Positions 1 through 8,607 of a stretch of DNA of 26,116 nt are shown here, piece by piece. How positions within the stretch are numbered: position 1 is the stretch's first letter; every line of letters starts with the position of its first letter. Position numbers and translations under genes: made by a program. Origin of the DNA: JAJYIW01 sp036787065. Lineage in GTDB: Bacteria; Chloroflexota; Anaerolineae; Anaerolineales; Anaerolineaceae. Location: positions 1-26,116 of the forward strand of contig DAIQPZ010000023.1 in NCBI GenBank assembly GCA_036787065.1, read 5' to 3'. The notes beneath the pieces are model-generated. The model made no database searches. It had not been told where the DNA came from and saw only the letters and a program-made list of their open reading frames with translations.

Positions 1-54
1 GCACCCACAAACACCTCATTTTTGGGTCTTTTCATCGAATGGGTGTTTAAAACA
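1..54. repeat. Element copy A (partial, cut by window edge)
   Basis: This is one half of the dispersed palindromic element described under copy D. Read on the minus strand it has ATGAAAAGACCC followed by GAGGTGTTTGTGGGTGC, matching the terminal part and inner arm of copy E. The other half lies outside the window. The outer end is diverged (GTTTT where other copies have GTAAC). If the usual spacing is kept, the end falls near position 54, so the stop codon of the neighbouring minus-strand gene (47-49) lies inside the element. Confidence 0.6.
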
Positions 55-2311
55 TTTCCAATTGGGTTGCTTTTGACTCCAGCGGGTCGCGGGGTAACCA
101 TTCTTCCCAAACGGACCGGGTGAGCGGCATTGAGCTGGTGATATAACGCAGGTGGCGGAATTTCAAAAAAGTCCAACCGGCGGTAATTTTCTCATTCAGC
201 CACGGGTCGCGATGGAGTTTATCAATAATCAAGTTAGCCCGGCTGCCAGGGATGGCAATTACCGCGTTTTGCGGAGGCGCCTGGCTTGAAAGCACACACC
301 GGCTGATGATGGCAGATGCCATGATGTGGAATTCATATGCAATTTGGCCGTTTTGGTCTAACCACAGCAAGGGGCTGGTCCCCTGGATGGTGTAATTTAG
401 CTGGGCGCCGGTTTTGCGCAACAAAGCCTGGATGGCAATTAATTCTTCACGCCGCGCTGAAGGCAACTCATTTCGGCGGAGCTGCCAACTGTTTATTTCT
501 GTGGGGTGTTGTTCGCCATAAGATTCCAGACAGGCCTGGATCAAATCGCGTGGGGGTGTATCCAGGCCGGGAAAAACCCGGCACAAATGCCGGTCCAGGC
601 TTTCAAACTGGCTCACCGGGTTTGCGATTAAGGTTTGGACAATTTCTTTTTCGATTTGATCAGACAGAGATGGGTTGCCATGGGGAATAGTCTGGCTCCA
701 ATATATTGCCGTTTCCAAGGAATGTTGCCCGCCACCATAACGCACGAGTTGACCGGTTTCGTTGAAAATCCTTTGTAAGGAAGCCTGATGTTCTTGTAAA
801 ACGGTCTGTTCTTTTTGGCCGGCCCACTTTCTAAACTGGCGCCGAGCAGCGGAGGCTGCGGTTGCGGCCGTATATAATACCAGGTACGGCGCAGCTTCTC
901 CCCTTTTTTCCAGGGCCTGTGTTATCGCATTTTCTTCTGATCCTTCTGAATATACAGCGCCGGGTGAGGTTTCAGTGCCAGCGAAACTCCAGAGAAGCTC
1001 TGCCTGGTTCACATCGTGGCGCAAGGCCAGGCCCTCTAACTTAAGATTCGAAATATCGGCGGCTGCCACCACCGCTGATAGAAAGGCTGGCTCGACTTCT
1101 GAAATGAATCCCCAAAATGGGACTGCCAGCCCACTATGTGCAGACAGGTGGGATAAAGTGGCTGAAAGAGCAGATGTGTGCCAGTTCCAGTCATATCTCT
1201 GGCGCGCCAGGGCGCTTTTTAGAGGTGTGACTGCTTCACGGCCCCATAACCAGCCGGCCCATAACGCCGATAGTGTCCAAAAGGCCTGATTAGGGCGTGG
1301 GAACACAGTCACAATGGCCTCTACCGGTAATCCGGATAAACCGATAATCTGGTGTTCGGCTAAGTCTGCGGTCAGATCCCTGACCCGCCCCTGGAACAAA
1401 CAGATGCCTCCGGTGGTGGGTGGGAGCTGCGGCCAATAAGTGACGTGAATTGGGGCATTTTGGGTTTGCCACTCATCAATGGCTTCTTCAAGGGCTATCC
1501 ACAGGTTGTTTTCTCTAAAGGAGGCTGGCACAACGAGGTGGCGCGGCCGGCTGCGTAGGGTTGGATAGGGCCATAACGTGTTACCTTCGTCGCACACGGT
1601 CAGCACAAGGGCCGTTAGCCAACCGAGACGCTCAGGCGTGGTGGGTAATTTTTCAATTTGGTTGAGCAGGCTAAAGAGGACGTATAACGGACGGGGCAGA
1701 TAACATTGCAAAGCCTGTTCGACGTCTGGCCGGATTGGGTCATCCATAGGCGCGACACGTTCTAATGCCCGCGCCCGGCTGTGGATGGCATGCGGTAAGA
1801 GGGTAGACAGGCGCTCCAGGCTGGAGGGACTGACTGGCTGCTCTCCGGATAACCCACAATGCGGGCAGTCAATCAGGCAGCGGTCTGGCCGTTCAGCCTG
1901 GCGCTGCCAGATAAAGGTTTTAGCCTGTATGGGGCGGTTGCAGCCCGGGCAATCGACTGTGTATAAGGCCTGAATAAAGCGTTCCAGGCGGTCTTCACCT
2001 TTTCTGGCCATAGCCAGGTCCGCGATCGCCGCGCGCAGATCTTCCCGGTTTGGGGCGCTGGCCAATGTTTTTATAACGAAACTGGTGATTGGGTTGTTGA
2101 CCGTGACCAGCACACGGTAGCCTTCTGCAGCCATTTCTAGCGCCTGAGATGGTGAAGTCCCAAAAGGGTCAAGGATCCACGATCCTGGGGCAATGTGGTC
2201 TTTGAGCCAGGCAGTCGCAACCCCGGCTGGGACCGGTGGAAAATACCGCGCCAGGGGTCCACGGTTTGCCGGGATATTTCCGGGATGGAAGGGCATATCA
2301 AATGGTCTCAT
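47..2311 (-). CDS. Degenerate DNA methyltransferase-like protein with zinc ribbon
   Basis: 754 residues. The N-terminal half resembles DNA methylases of the Zn-ribbon (DUF1156-like) type. A motif I-like DPFGTSP (48-54) and a following NNP (72-74) suggest a SAM-binding Rossmann fold, and CPGC (121-124) with CPHC (149-152) forms a likely zinc ribbon. Where the catalytic D/N-PP-Y motif is expected (about 335-347) the sequence reads IVTVFPRPNQAFW, so methyl transfer is probably lost. The C-terminal 130 residues resemble a PD-(D/E)XK-type fold (LLWLD...YEFHIM...AVIAIPG), again without an obvious catalytic set. The start is the first ATG; a TATATAA-like box lies just upstream and no clear ribosome binding site is visible, so the mRNA may be nearly leaderless. 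The C-terminus may be formed by repeat copy A. The family assignment is by eye. It could be a relic of a restriction-modification enzyme kept for DNA binding. Confidence 0.6.
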   Translation of the reverse strand: MRPFDMPFHPGNIPANRGPLARYFPPVPAGVATAWLKDHIAPGSWILDPFGTSPSQALEMAAEGYRVLVTVNNPITSFVIKTLASAPNREDLRAAIADLAMARKGEDRLERFIQALYTVDCPGCNRPIQAKTFIWQRQAERPDRCLIDCPHCGLSGEQPVSPSSLERLSTLLPHAIHSRARALERVAPMDDPIRPDVEQALQCYLPRPLYVLFSLLNQIEKLPTTPERLGWLTALVLTVCDEGNTLWPYPTLRSRPRHLVVPASFRENNLWIALEEAIDEWQTQNAPIHVTYWPQLPPTTGGICLFQGRVRDLTADLAEHQIIGLSGLPVEAIVTVFPRPNQAFWTLSALWAGWLWGREAVTPLKSALARQRYDWNWHTSALSATLSHLSAHSGLAVPFWGFISEVEPAFLSAVVAAADISNLKLEGLALRHDVNQAELLWSFAGTETSPGAVYSEGSEENAITQALEKRGEAAPYLVLYTAATAASAARRQFRKWAGQKEQTVLQEHQASLQRIFNETGQLVRYGGGQHSLETAIYWSQTIPHGNPSLSDQIEKEIVQTLIANPVSQFESLDRHLCRVFPGLDTPPRDLIQACLESYGEQHPTEINSWQLRRNELPSARREELIAIQALLRKTGAQLNYTIQGTSPLLWLDQNGQIAYEFHIMASAIISRCVLSSQAPPQNAVIAIPGSRANLIIDKLHRDPWLNEKITAGWTFLKFRHLRYITSSMPLTRSVWEEWLPRDPLESKATQLEMF

Positions 2312-2370
2312 AGTTTTATATAGGATAGTATATGCACAAAACTCTAAAAAAGGTAGGGCTGATAATCTAA

Positions 2371-2481
2371 CGGTTCTTCAGGATTTTCCCGTAGAATAGG
2401 CCGCATTTGGGGTATTTGCGGGCGCGAAGCACCCGCAAATACCCCAAATGCGGGGATTCATCACGAAAATCTTGCATGTCC
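2371..2481. repeat. Element copy B (about 111 bp)
   Basis: The core hairpin has perfect 22-nt arms (2401-2422 and 2432-2453) starting CCGCATTTGGGG. The apical part is GC-GAA-GC, like copies E and H. The flanking terminal repeats are diverged but still mutually similar (TTCAGGATTTTC on the left; CAAGATTTTC on the reverse of the right). No flanking direct repeat is evident. The right end carries the -35 of the nusA promoter. Confidence 0.8.
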
Positions 2482-2500
2482 ACACTATTTATGTTAAAAT
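2472..2500 (+). promoter_or_regulatory. Promoter of the nusA operon
   Basis: TTGCAT (2472-2477) and TAAAAT (2495-2500) are separated by 17 nt, a good sigma-70-type match about 95 nt ahead of the nusA start. The -35 lies inside the right end of element copy B. The predicted leader contains a perfect 9-bp hairpin with a 5-nt loop (2530-2552, AAAAGTGGG stem) that has no U-tract, so it is probably not a terminator. Confidence 0.6.
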
Positions 2501-2595
2501 GTAGTGGTTAGGCAATATGGTAAACAACGAAAAGTGGGTGTCCCCCACTTTTCTGCGTGTAAATGGACCCGTTTTCTTGTGGAGATTAGTACGGT

Positions 2596-4515
2596 ATGAA
2601 AAACGAATTTACCCTGGCTTTCAATGAAGTCCTCGAGGAAAAAAAGCTGCCCAAAGAGGTTATTCTGCGAGCGCTCGAATCGGCAATGGTATCCGCTTAT
2701 CGGCGGGCGGTCAACGCATCCAATGCTCAGCACGTGGAAGCCAAGATTGAGCCGGAAACGGGCAAAGTAGTTATCTATGCCGAAAAAGAAGTGGTCGAAC
2801 AGGTTCAGGATGAACGGACGGAAGTAGCCCTGGAAGATGCACGCAAGGTGAATCCGACGGCTGAACTCAGCACAATGGTGATCGTCGAGACCACTCCAAG
2901 AGATTTTGGCCGGGTAGCCGCACAAACCGCGCGTCAGGTGATCCAGCAGCGCATTCGCGAGGCAGAACGCGCTGCCCAATTGGTTTATTTCGAAAAACAA
3001 TTGGGTGAAATTGTCAGCGGCGTGGTTCAGGCGATTAATCAACAAGGGGTGACCGTTGGCCTGGACATGAAAGCTGAAGGGATCATGATGCGCAAAGAGA
3101 TGATCCCGGGTGAACGCTTCCGGGTTCACGATCGCGTGCGTGCCCTGGTTTATGAGGCTAAAGATGGTTCGCGCGGTCCGCAAATATATCTTTCCAGAGC
3201 GCATCGCAATTTCTTGAGAAGGCTGCTGGAAAATGAAGTTCCTGAAATCTACCACGGGGTGGTCGAAATACGATCAATAGCCCGCGAGCCGGGTGAACGG
3301 GCCAAAGTTGCCGTCGCCGCGACCCAGAGTGGGATTGATCCGGTGGGCGCGTGCGTCGGCATCCGCGGGGTCCGCATCCAGGCCATCGTGCGCGAGTTGC
3401 ATGATGAGAAAATTGATGTGATTGAATGGAACGCTGATCCGGCCCTATATATCGCCAAGGCAATCAGCCCAGCCAGGGTCAGTGGGGTTTATTTAAACGA
3501 GCGCGCCAACGGTGGAAAAACCGCGACAGTGGTCGTACCGGAAGATCAGCTCAGCCTGGCCATTGGGCGCGATGGTCAAAATGCTCGCCTGGCGGCAAAA
3601 TTAACCAGTTGGCGGATTGATATTAAGAGCCTGCCTGAGGCTGTTTCCGATACGCTCAACCGCCTGCATAACGATCCTGCCCTGGCCCTTATGGCGACCC
3701 AGGATGTGGAGACAATCCAGCACGTCGAAGTATTACTGGCCAAAAAGATTGAAGGACGCCTTCTCACTCAGGAAGAATATGACGTTCTGACCCAGTTTGT
3801 CGAGCGGGTCGAGCGGCGTTCAGCCAGCCAGCGCCTGGCCGAAAAGAAAATTGAAGATACACGCCTGTTAGAAATCAAGGCGACCATTCCGGCTGCCCGG
3901 TTTGAGCAGTCTATCCTGAATAGCGGTTTACCCGATCATATTTGCTTTACCTTGCAAGAGGCAGGGTATCTGAACACTGGTGATTTAGCCGTGAAATTCA
4001 AGCTGGACGCCGATGCAGTTCTGGCCATTCAGGGGATTGGCCCCAAGGCGATGCTTGAAATTGGCAAATTGATGGATGAAATTGAGGTGGAAGCCAAACC
4101 AGTTGTGGTTGAAGAGACCCCGGTTGAAACGCCAGAAGCGATTGTAGCCCTGCCCGAAGTAGCTGCGCCGCTCGAAACTCCGCCGGTTGTGGTTGATCCT
4201 ATGGCTGCCGAAATCGGTGAAAAAGCTGGAGAAGAAGCCCTGGCTGAGGGGCAGGAAGTTCTGGTTGCTGAACTTAAAGTGGCTGAAGTGGAAGAAGAAG
4301 CACAACCCACTCTGGATGAAATCTTTGCGTTGAAACCCGAAGTCCTTGATGCCGTTGAAGGCAGTGGTGAAGAGGAGGAAGAGGGTGATGACAAAAAAGG
4401 TAAGAAGAAGGGCAAGAAAAAGAAAACAAATGTCCAGATTGAATACGATCCCGATCGGGATCTAACCATTGTGCGTAAGAAACACAAGCACGGTGCTGAA
4501 TGGGAAGAATGGTAA
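2596..4515 (+). CDS. nusA: Transcription termination/antitermination factor NusA
   Basis: 639 residues. NusA binds RNA polymerase and nascent RNA to modulate pausing, termination and antitermination. In order: N-terminal polymerase-binding domain (1 to about 135), S1 domain from about 137 (GEIVSGVV), KH1 containing GACVGIRGVRI, and KH2 containing LAIGRDGQNARLAAKLT (about 315-335). A helix-hairpin-helix-like segment follows (about 435-500, AIQGIGPKA). The last 140 residues are an unusual Pro/Glu-rich acidic tail ending in a Lys cluster (KKGKKKGKKKK) and a conserved-looking basic C-terminus. GGAG lies upstream of the ATG. It is the first gene of the translation cluster; rimP is not in front of it. 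Confidence 0.97.
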   Translation: MKNEFTLAFNEVLEEKKLPKEVILRALESAMVSAYRRAVNASNAQHVEAKIEPETGKVVIYAEKEVVEQVQDERTEVALEDARKVNPTAELSTMVIVETTPRDFGRVAAQTARQVIQQRIREAERAAQLVYFEKQLGEIVSGVVQAINQQGVTVGLDMKAEGIMMRKEMIPGERFRVHDRVRALVYEAKDGSRGPQIYLSRAHRNFLRRLLENEVPEIYHGVVEIRSIAREPGERAKVAVAATQSGIDPVGACVGIRGVRIQAIVRELHDEKIDVIEWNADPALYIAKAISPARVSGVYLNERANGGKTATVVVPEDQLSLAIGRDGQNARLAAKLTSWRIDIKSLPEAVSDTLNRLHNDPALALMATQDVETIQHVEVLLAKKIEGRLLTQEEYDVLTQFVERVERRSASQRLAEKKIEDTRLLEIKATIPAARFEQSILNSGLPDHICFTLQEAGYLNTGDLAVKFKLDADAVLAIQGIGPKAMLEIGKLMDEIEVEAKPVVVEETPVETPEAIVALPEVAAPLETPPVVVDPMAAEIGEKAGEEALAEGQEVLVAELKVAEVEEEAQPTLDEIFALKPEVLDAVEGSGEEEEEGDDKKGKKKGKKKKTNVQIEYDPDRDLTIVRKKHKHGAEWEEW

Positions 4516-4538
4516 GATAACTAATTAAGAGAGAATAG

Positions 4539-4862
4539 GTGGCTGGAAAAACTGATAAACGCGTCAAACATATTCCCCAACGGACCTGTGTGGGTTGCAG
4601 ATCGGTCTTGCCCAAGCGGACTTTGATCCGACTGGTGAGAACAGAGCAAGGTGTTCTGATCGATCCGACCGGAAAGGCGGCGGGAAGGGGTGCTTACCTG
4701 CACAACCAACGTTCATGTTGGGAGCGAGGTTTAAAGGGTGCTTTGGCGCATGCATTGAAAACTGACCTCACAGAGCAAGATCGAGAGCGATTACAAGCGT
4801 TCCTGACAACACTACCCGCTGAAAGTGTGGAAGATCGCGGGACGGTTTCAATTCAGGAGTAG
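4539..4862 (+). CDS. ylxR: YlxR family RNA-binding protein (DUF448)
   Basis: 107 residues, starting at a GTG 23 nt after nusA. Family hallmarks are RTCVGCR near the N-terminus (about 16-22) and GRGAYLH followed by a Cys-Trp pair. YlxR is a small nucleic-acid-binding protein almost always encoded between nusA and infB; its role is poorly settled. A purine-rich AAGAGAGA stretch precedes the start. The last residues (EDRGTVSIQE) are outside the conserved core. Confidence 0.93.
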   Translation: MAGKTDKRVKHIPQRTCVGCRSVLPKRTLIRLVRTEQGVLIDPTGKAAGRGAYLHNQRSCWERGLKGALAHALKTDLTEQDRERLQAFLTTLPAESVEDRGTVSIQE

Positions 4863-4941
4863 CTGTGAAAGTGTTCACTGTTTTGTTAGGATAAAGTTAG
4901 TTTTCAGCCCATCTCTCTTACTCGGTAAAAAAAGCTTCTTC

Positions 4942-5052
4942 ATTACTGCTCAGGCGCATGTGAATAAGGTCCGAATTTGAGGTGTAGGCGCTTACTTGGT
5001 AAGCGAAAACACCTCAAATTCGGGGACTATCATCTCGCGGCTGATTTGAAAG
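4942..5052. repeat. Element copy C (111 bp)
   Basis: The left end reads ATTACTGCTCAGGC. The core palindrome has 15-nt arms CCGAATTTGAGGTGT (4971-4985) and its complement (5009-5023), capped by a second stem CGCTTAC/GTAAGCG (4989-5005). The right end is degraded. There is no flanking direct repeat, but CTTCTTCA on the left and TGAAGAAG on the right extend the inverted symmetry. It sits in the ylxR-infB gap. The remaining 279-bp gap holds no recognisable gene. Confidence 0.85.
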
Positions 5053-5165
5053 GTGAAGAAGAATCTGCATGAAACAATAGACCCCGGCCGATTTATAGGC
5101 AAGAATATTTATAACTTGCAAGGGGGGAAGACGCCGGTGGGGTGAATGATGATAGGAGGCGCCAG

Positions 5166-6956
5166 ATGAGTGAGAACGGGCATGATAAGATCGTGTTACC
5201 GGGAACGATTACAGTCAGGGAATTAGCTCTCAAGATTAAGACCAGCCCAATCCAGGTAATCAAAATATTAATGGCCAATGGGGTCATGGCAAACATCAAC
5301 CAACAGGTTGATTTCGATACCGCCGCTATTGTGGCGTCGGAAATGGGTATTGAAGTTAACCTGGAAGTTCCAGAAGAAGAAGTAGAGAAAGATACCAGCG
5401 AAATACCTCTGTGGCGAAAGTTGATCGCGGATGAAGATCCGTCTCGCCTGGTTAACCGCGCGCCTGTGGTGACAATCCTTGGCCATGTTGATCATGGGAA
5501 GACCACTTTATTGGATGCCATTCGCCACACCGAGGTGGCAGCGGGTGAAGCCGGTGGGATTACACAGCATATTGGCGCCTACCAGGTTGATCACAAGGGC
5601 CGTCCCATTACCTTCCTGGACACACCTGGGCATGCGGCTTTTACTGCTATGCGTGCCCGTGGCGCGCAAGGCGCTGACATTGTCGTTCTGGTGGTTGCCG
5701 CGAATGATGGGGTAATGCCTCAAACCCGTGAAGCTGTGGCGCACGCCAAAGCGGCCCGTGTGCCGATTATTGTGGCTTTGAACAAAATTGACCGTGATGA
5801 TGCCAACCCGGATTATGTCAAACAACAACTGGCTGACATCGGTTTGGTGCCGGATGAGTGGGATGGAAATACCATGATTGTCCCCGTTTCAGCTAAATTG
5901 AAACTCGGTCTGGATGATTTACTCGAGGCGATCCTCCTGGTCGCTGATAGCAACGACATTCGCGCCAACCCGAGCGGCAAGATCATTGGCACGGTTATCG
6001 AGGCTCAATTAGACCGGGCGAAAGGCGTGATCGCTACCCTGTTGGTGCAAAATGGGACACTCGAGCCGTCGGATGTGGTGGTTGCGGGACAATCGTATGG
6101 CCGGTTAAAGGCCATGTTCGATTTCCACGGCCGCAAATTGCGCAAAGCAGGTCCATCAACCCCAGTGTCTGTAATGGGTTTGAACGACGTTCCGCAAGCG
6201 GGTGATGTCTTCATGGTAGCTACTTCCGAGAAAGACGCTCGCGTGATGGCTGAAGAACGGAAACTGGCTGACAAGAAAAACGCAAATGTCCCTCGAGCTA
6301 CCTTGGAAGAACTTTTTGCCCGCTACAAGGCCGGTGAGGTTAAGGAACTCCGTCTAATCATCAAGGTGGATGTTCAAGGCTCATTGGAGCCCATTATGAA
6401 ATCGATTAGGGACATCGACCAAAATGAAATTGCCATCAATATCCTGCATGCCGATCCGGGGAACATCGGTGAGAATGATGTGATGCTGGCAGCCGCCTCG
6501 AAGGCGATTATTGTCGGTTTCAACGTACAGGCGGATGCGAATGCTTTACGCCTGGCTGAGGCAGATGGGGTATCGGTGCGGCTATATGACATCATTTACC
6601 GCATGACCGAGGACCTCGAAAAAGCCTTGAAAGGTATGCTGGCGCCCGAATTTAGAGAAAATATTATGGGCCGGGCGGACGTGATTGCAGTTTTCAAAGT
6701 CACCAAGTTGGGTTTTATCGCTGGCTGCCGTGTTTCTCAGGGTGAACTGCGCCGGAATGCACGCGCCAGAGTATTCCACGGCGGACAGAAAATTTATGAA
6801 GGTGATATTGCCTCTTTAAAAAGAGAGAAAGAAGATGTCCGTGATGTACATCAGGGGTTAGATTGTGGCGTCGGCTTTAAAAGTTTCTCCGATATAACCG
6901 TTGGCGATGTAATCGAATGTTATACGGTGGTGCGGGTCGGCGACCCCGGCTTTTAA
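5166..6956 (+). CDS. infB: Translation initiation factor IF-2
   Basis: 596 residues from the ATG at 5166, chosen because AGGAGG (5154-5159) sits 6 nt upstream; an in-frame GTG at 5142 lies before that site. IF-2 is the GTPase that places fMet-tRNA on the 30S subunit and promotes subunit joining. One IF2_N domain (about 8-60) is followed by the G domain: GHVDHGKT (about 106-113), DTPGH (about 152-156) and NKID (about 205-208). Domains II-IV then follow, ending in the fMet-tRNA-binding beta barrel. It is short compared with E. coli (890) or B. subtilis (716), lacking the long charged N-terminal extension. Confidence 0.97.
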   Translation: MSENGHDKIVLPGTITVRELALKIKTSPIQVIKILMANGVMANINQQVDFDTAAIVASEMGIEVNLEVPEEEVEKDTSEIPLWRKLIADEDPSRLVNRAPVVTILGHVDHGKTTLLDAIRHTEVAAGEAGGITQHIGAYQVDHKGRPITFLDTPGHAAFTAMRARGAQGADIVVLVVAANDGVMPQTREAVAHAKAARVPIIVALNKIDRDDANPDYVKQQLADIGLVPDEWDGNTMIVPVSAKLKLGLDDLLEAILLVADSNDIRANPSGKIIGTVIEAQLDRAKGVIATLLVQNGTLEPSDVVVAGQSYGRLKAMFDFHGRKLRKAGPSTPVSVMGLNDVPQAGDVFMVATSEKDARVMAEERKLADKKNANVPRATLEELFARYKAGEVKELRLIIKVDVQGSLEPIMKSIRDIDQNEIAINILHADPGNIGENDVMLAAASKAIIVGFNVQADANALRLAEADGVSVRLYDIIYRMTEDLEKALKGMLAPEFRENIMGRADVIAVFKVTKLGFIAGCRVSQGELRRNARARVFHGGQKIYEGDIASLKREKEDVRDVHQGLDCGVGFKSFSDITVGDVIECYTVVRVGDPGF

Positions 6957-6985
6957 GGGTAGGGGTATGATTAAGGAGTTTAATA

Positions 6986-7408
6986 ATGCCATCCCAAAAC
7001 AGGTTGCAGCGAATTGGAGATCGTATCCGGGAAGACTTGTCTGAGATCATTCTGCTCAAAATGAATGATCCCAGACTTTCTGGTATTTCTGTAACCGATG
7101 TTAAAGTTGATCGCGAGTTAGCTTTTGCTGATGTTTATGTCTCTGTGGTTGAAGGCATTGCACGTGCCAAAGAAGTCATCATGGGTCTTGAGCATGCCAA
7201 TGGCTTCTTGAGGCATGAGCTAGCTGCACGGGTAGAATTGCGTGTATTTCCACGCTTGCGTTTCCATTGGGACCCCACGCCTGAACGTGCCGATCGGATT
7301 GAAAAAGTATTAGCAGAACTACGCCAACAACCATTGAGCGATCCGGGCCAGCCATTATCACCAAACAGCGATGATCTTTCAGCGCTGGACGAAGAGGAAA
7401 AAGATTAG
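6986..7408 (+). CDS. rbfA: Ribosome-binding factor A
   Basis: 140 residues. RbfA is a KH-like 30S maturation factor acting near the 5' end of 16S rRNA. The typical opening RLQRIGDRIREDLSEII, the NDPRLSGISVTDVKV segment and the RVFPRLRFHWDPTPERADRIEKVL C-terminal core are all present, followed by a short acidic tail. AAGGAG precedes the ATG. The stop is 2 nt before the next gene, pointing to translational coupling with the DHH phosphoesterase. Confidence 0.96.
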   Translation: MPSQNRLQRIGDRIREDLSEIILLKMNDPRLSGISVTDVKVDRELAFADVYVSVVEGIARAKEVIMGLEHANGFLRHELAARVELRVFPRLRFHWDPTPERADRIEKVLAELRQQPLSDPGQPLSPNSDDLSALDEEEKD

Positions 7409-7410
7409 TC

Positions 7411-8493
7411 ATGGAAGTGGCAGGCATCCAACCTCTTTCTGAGATGGAAGAGATATCCAGTCAGGTTGAGCTTTCTCGGCAAAATACCAGTTTTCTGAAA
7501 CCAGAGGACCTTTACCAGACCATCCTGCAAGGATTTGCACGGGCTAAACGGGTATTGATAACATCGCACGTCCGGCCGGATGGAGATGCGGTAGGCTCTT
7601 TATTGGGTCTGGGTTTAGCATTAAAAGAAACGGGTAAAGATGTCCAAATGGTGTTGGATGATGGAACCCCGTCAGCGTTTAAAAACCTGCCTGGATTTCA
7701 CTCTATAATCCGGCACGCAACGGGTGATTTTGATTTTATAATAGTAGTAGATTGTTCTGACCTGCTCAGGACGGGTCATGTACTCGAAGGCTTGGGACAA
7801 CCGGACCTTAATATCGACCATCATATTACAAACCTTAATTTCGCAAAGATTAACCTGGTTGATCCAAAGGCTGTTGCTACTTGCGCAATTTTGGCTGAAC
7901 ATCTTCCTGAAATCGGATTTAACCTATCAACCGATGTTGCATCTGCCTTGTTGACTGGTTTGATCAGTGATACGATAGGTTTCCGTACATCGAATATGAC
8001 CTCGGCTGCATTGCATTTGGCTGCCAATTTGATGGATCGCGGCGCAAATTTGCCCGGTCTATATCAAAAAGCCCTGCTTCACCGCTCATTTAATGCGGCC
8101 CGTTATTGGGGTTGTGGATTAACCAGGCTGCAACGGGAAAAAGGTCTGGTTTGGACCAGTTTAACCCTGGCCGATCGCGATTCAGCGTTTTATCCGGGTA
8201 ATGATGATGCGGACCTGGTCAATGTTTTATCGACGATCGATGACGCAGAGGTGGTGGTCATATTTATTGAGCAAAAAGAAAGCCGTGTCAAAGTGAGCTG
8301 GCGTTCGCAGCCAGCGTACGATGTCTCTCAAATTGCGCTACAATTTGGTGGGGGAGGGCATCCGGCTGCCTCTGGGGCTGATGTGTCTGGTGATTTAACC
8401 ACCGTCCAGAACAAAGTGTTACAAGCAACTCGAACGTTGTTGAACAATGGACGGGTTAAAAATGGAACCAAAGTAATCGATTTTTCAAAATAA
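7411..8493 (+). CDS. nrnA: DHH/DHHA1 phosphoesterase (NrnA-like oligoribonuclease/pAp phosphatase)
   Basis: 360 residues. DHH-family signatures are in order: HVRPDGDAVGS (about 53-63), VVDCSD (about 113-118), NIDHHITN (about 134-141), and the DHHA1 C-terminal FGGGGHPAASGA (about 312-323). These are the Mn2+-binding and substrate-binding motifs of NrnA, which degrades nanoRNA and dephosphorylates pAp. The first ~35 residues precede the conserved core, so translation could also begin at the second Met (residue 12). Placement between rbfA and truB is common in many bacteria. The stop codon lies within the left target duplication of element copy D. Confidence 0.92.
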   Translation: MEVAGIQPLSEMEEISSQVELSRQNTSFLKPEDLYQTILQGFARAKRVLITSHVRPDGDAVGSLLGLGLALKETGKDVQMVLDDGTPSAFKNLPGFHSIIRHATGDFDFIIVVDCSDLLRTGHVLEGLGQPDLNIDHHITNLNFAKINLVDPKAVATCAILAEHLPEIGFNLSTDVASALLTGLISDTIGFRTSNMTSAALHLAANLMDRGANLPGLYQKALLHRSFNAARYWGCGLTRLQREKGLVWTSLTLADRDSAFYPGNDDADLVNVLSTIDDAEVVVIFIEQKESRVKVSWRSQPAYDVSQIALQFGGGGHPAASGADVSGDLTTVQNKVLQATRTLLNNGRVKNGTKVIDFSK

Positions 8494-8496
8494 AAA

Positions 8497-8607
8497 ATAA
8501 CTGCTCAGCCATGAAAAGAAAGTTGCCGAATTTGAGGCGTATGCGCTTACCGGGTAAGCGAAAACACCTCAAATTCGGGGCTTTTTCACAGGGGTCCGAG
8601 CCGTTAC
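8497..8607. repeat. Element copy D (111 bp) with perfect 8-bp target duplication
   Basis: Ends are ATAACTGCTCAGCC and the complement of GTAACGGCTCGG. Immediately outside, AATAAAAA occurs at 8489-8496 and again at 8608-8615, a perfect 8-bp direct repeat. The core has 15-nt arms (8526-8540 and 8564-8578) capped by CGCTTAC-CGG-GTAAGCG (8544-8560), the same apical subtype as copy C. The left duplication includes the nrnA stop codon, so the insertion landed on the gene end. Confidence 0.93.

Noticed and set aside
2494..3255. 253-codon open frame on the minus strand over nusA
   Set aside because: It is antisense to the S1/N-terminal coding region of an unmistakable nusA, has no ribosome binding site and no recognisable domain; it follows from nusA codon bias.
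4029..4487. Ser/Thr-rich 152-codon antisense frame
   Set aside because: It mirrors the Glu/Lys-rich NusA tail; low-complexity complement, not a gene.
4971..5023. Palindromes read as ordinary intrinsic terminators
   Set aside because: The hairpins are GC-poor at the base and are not followed by a T-run; terminal repeats and target duplications explain them better as mobile elements.
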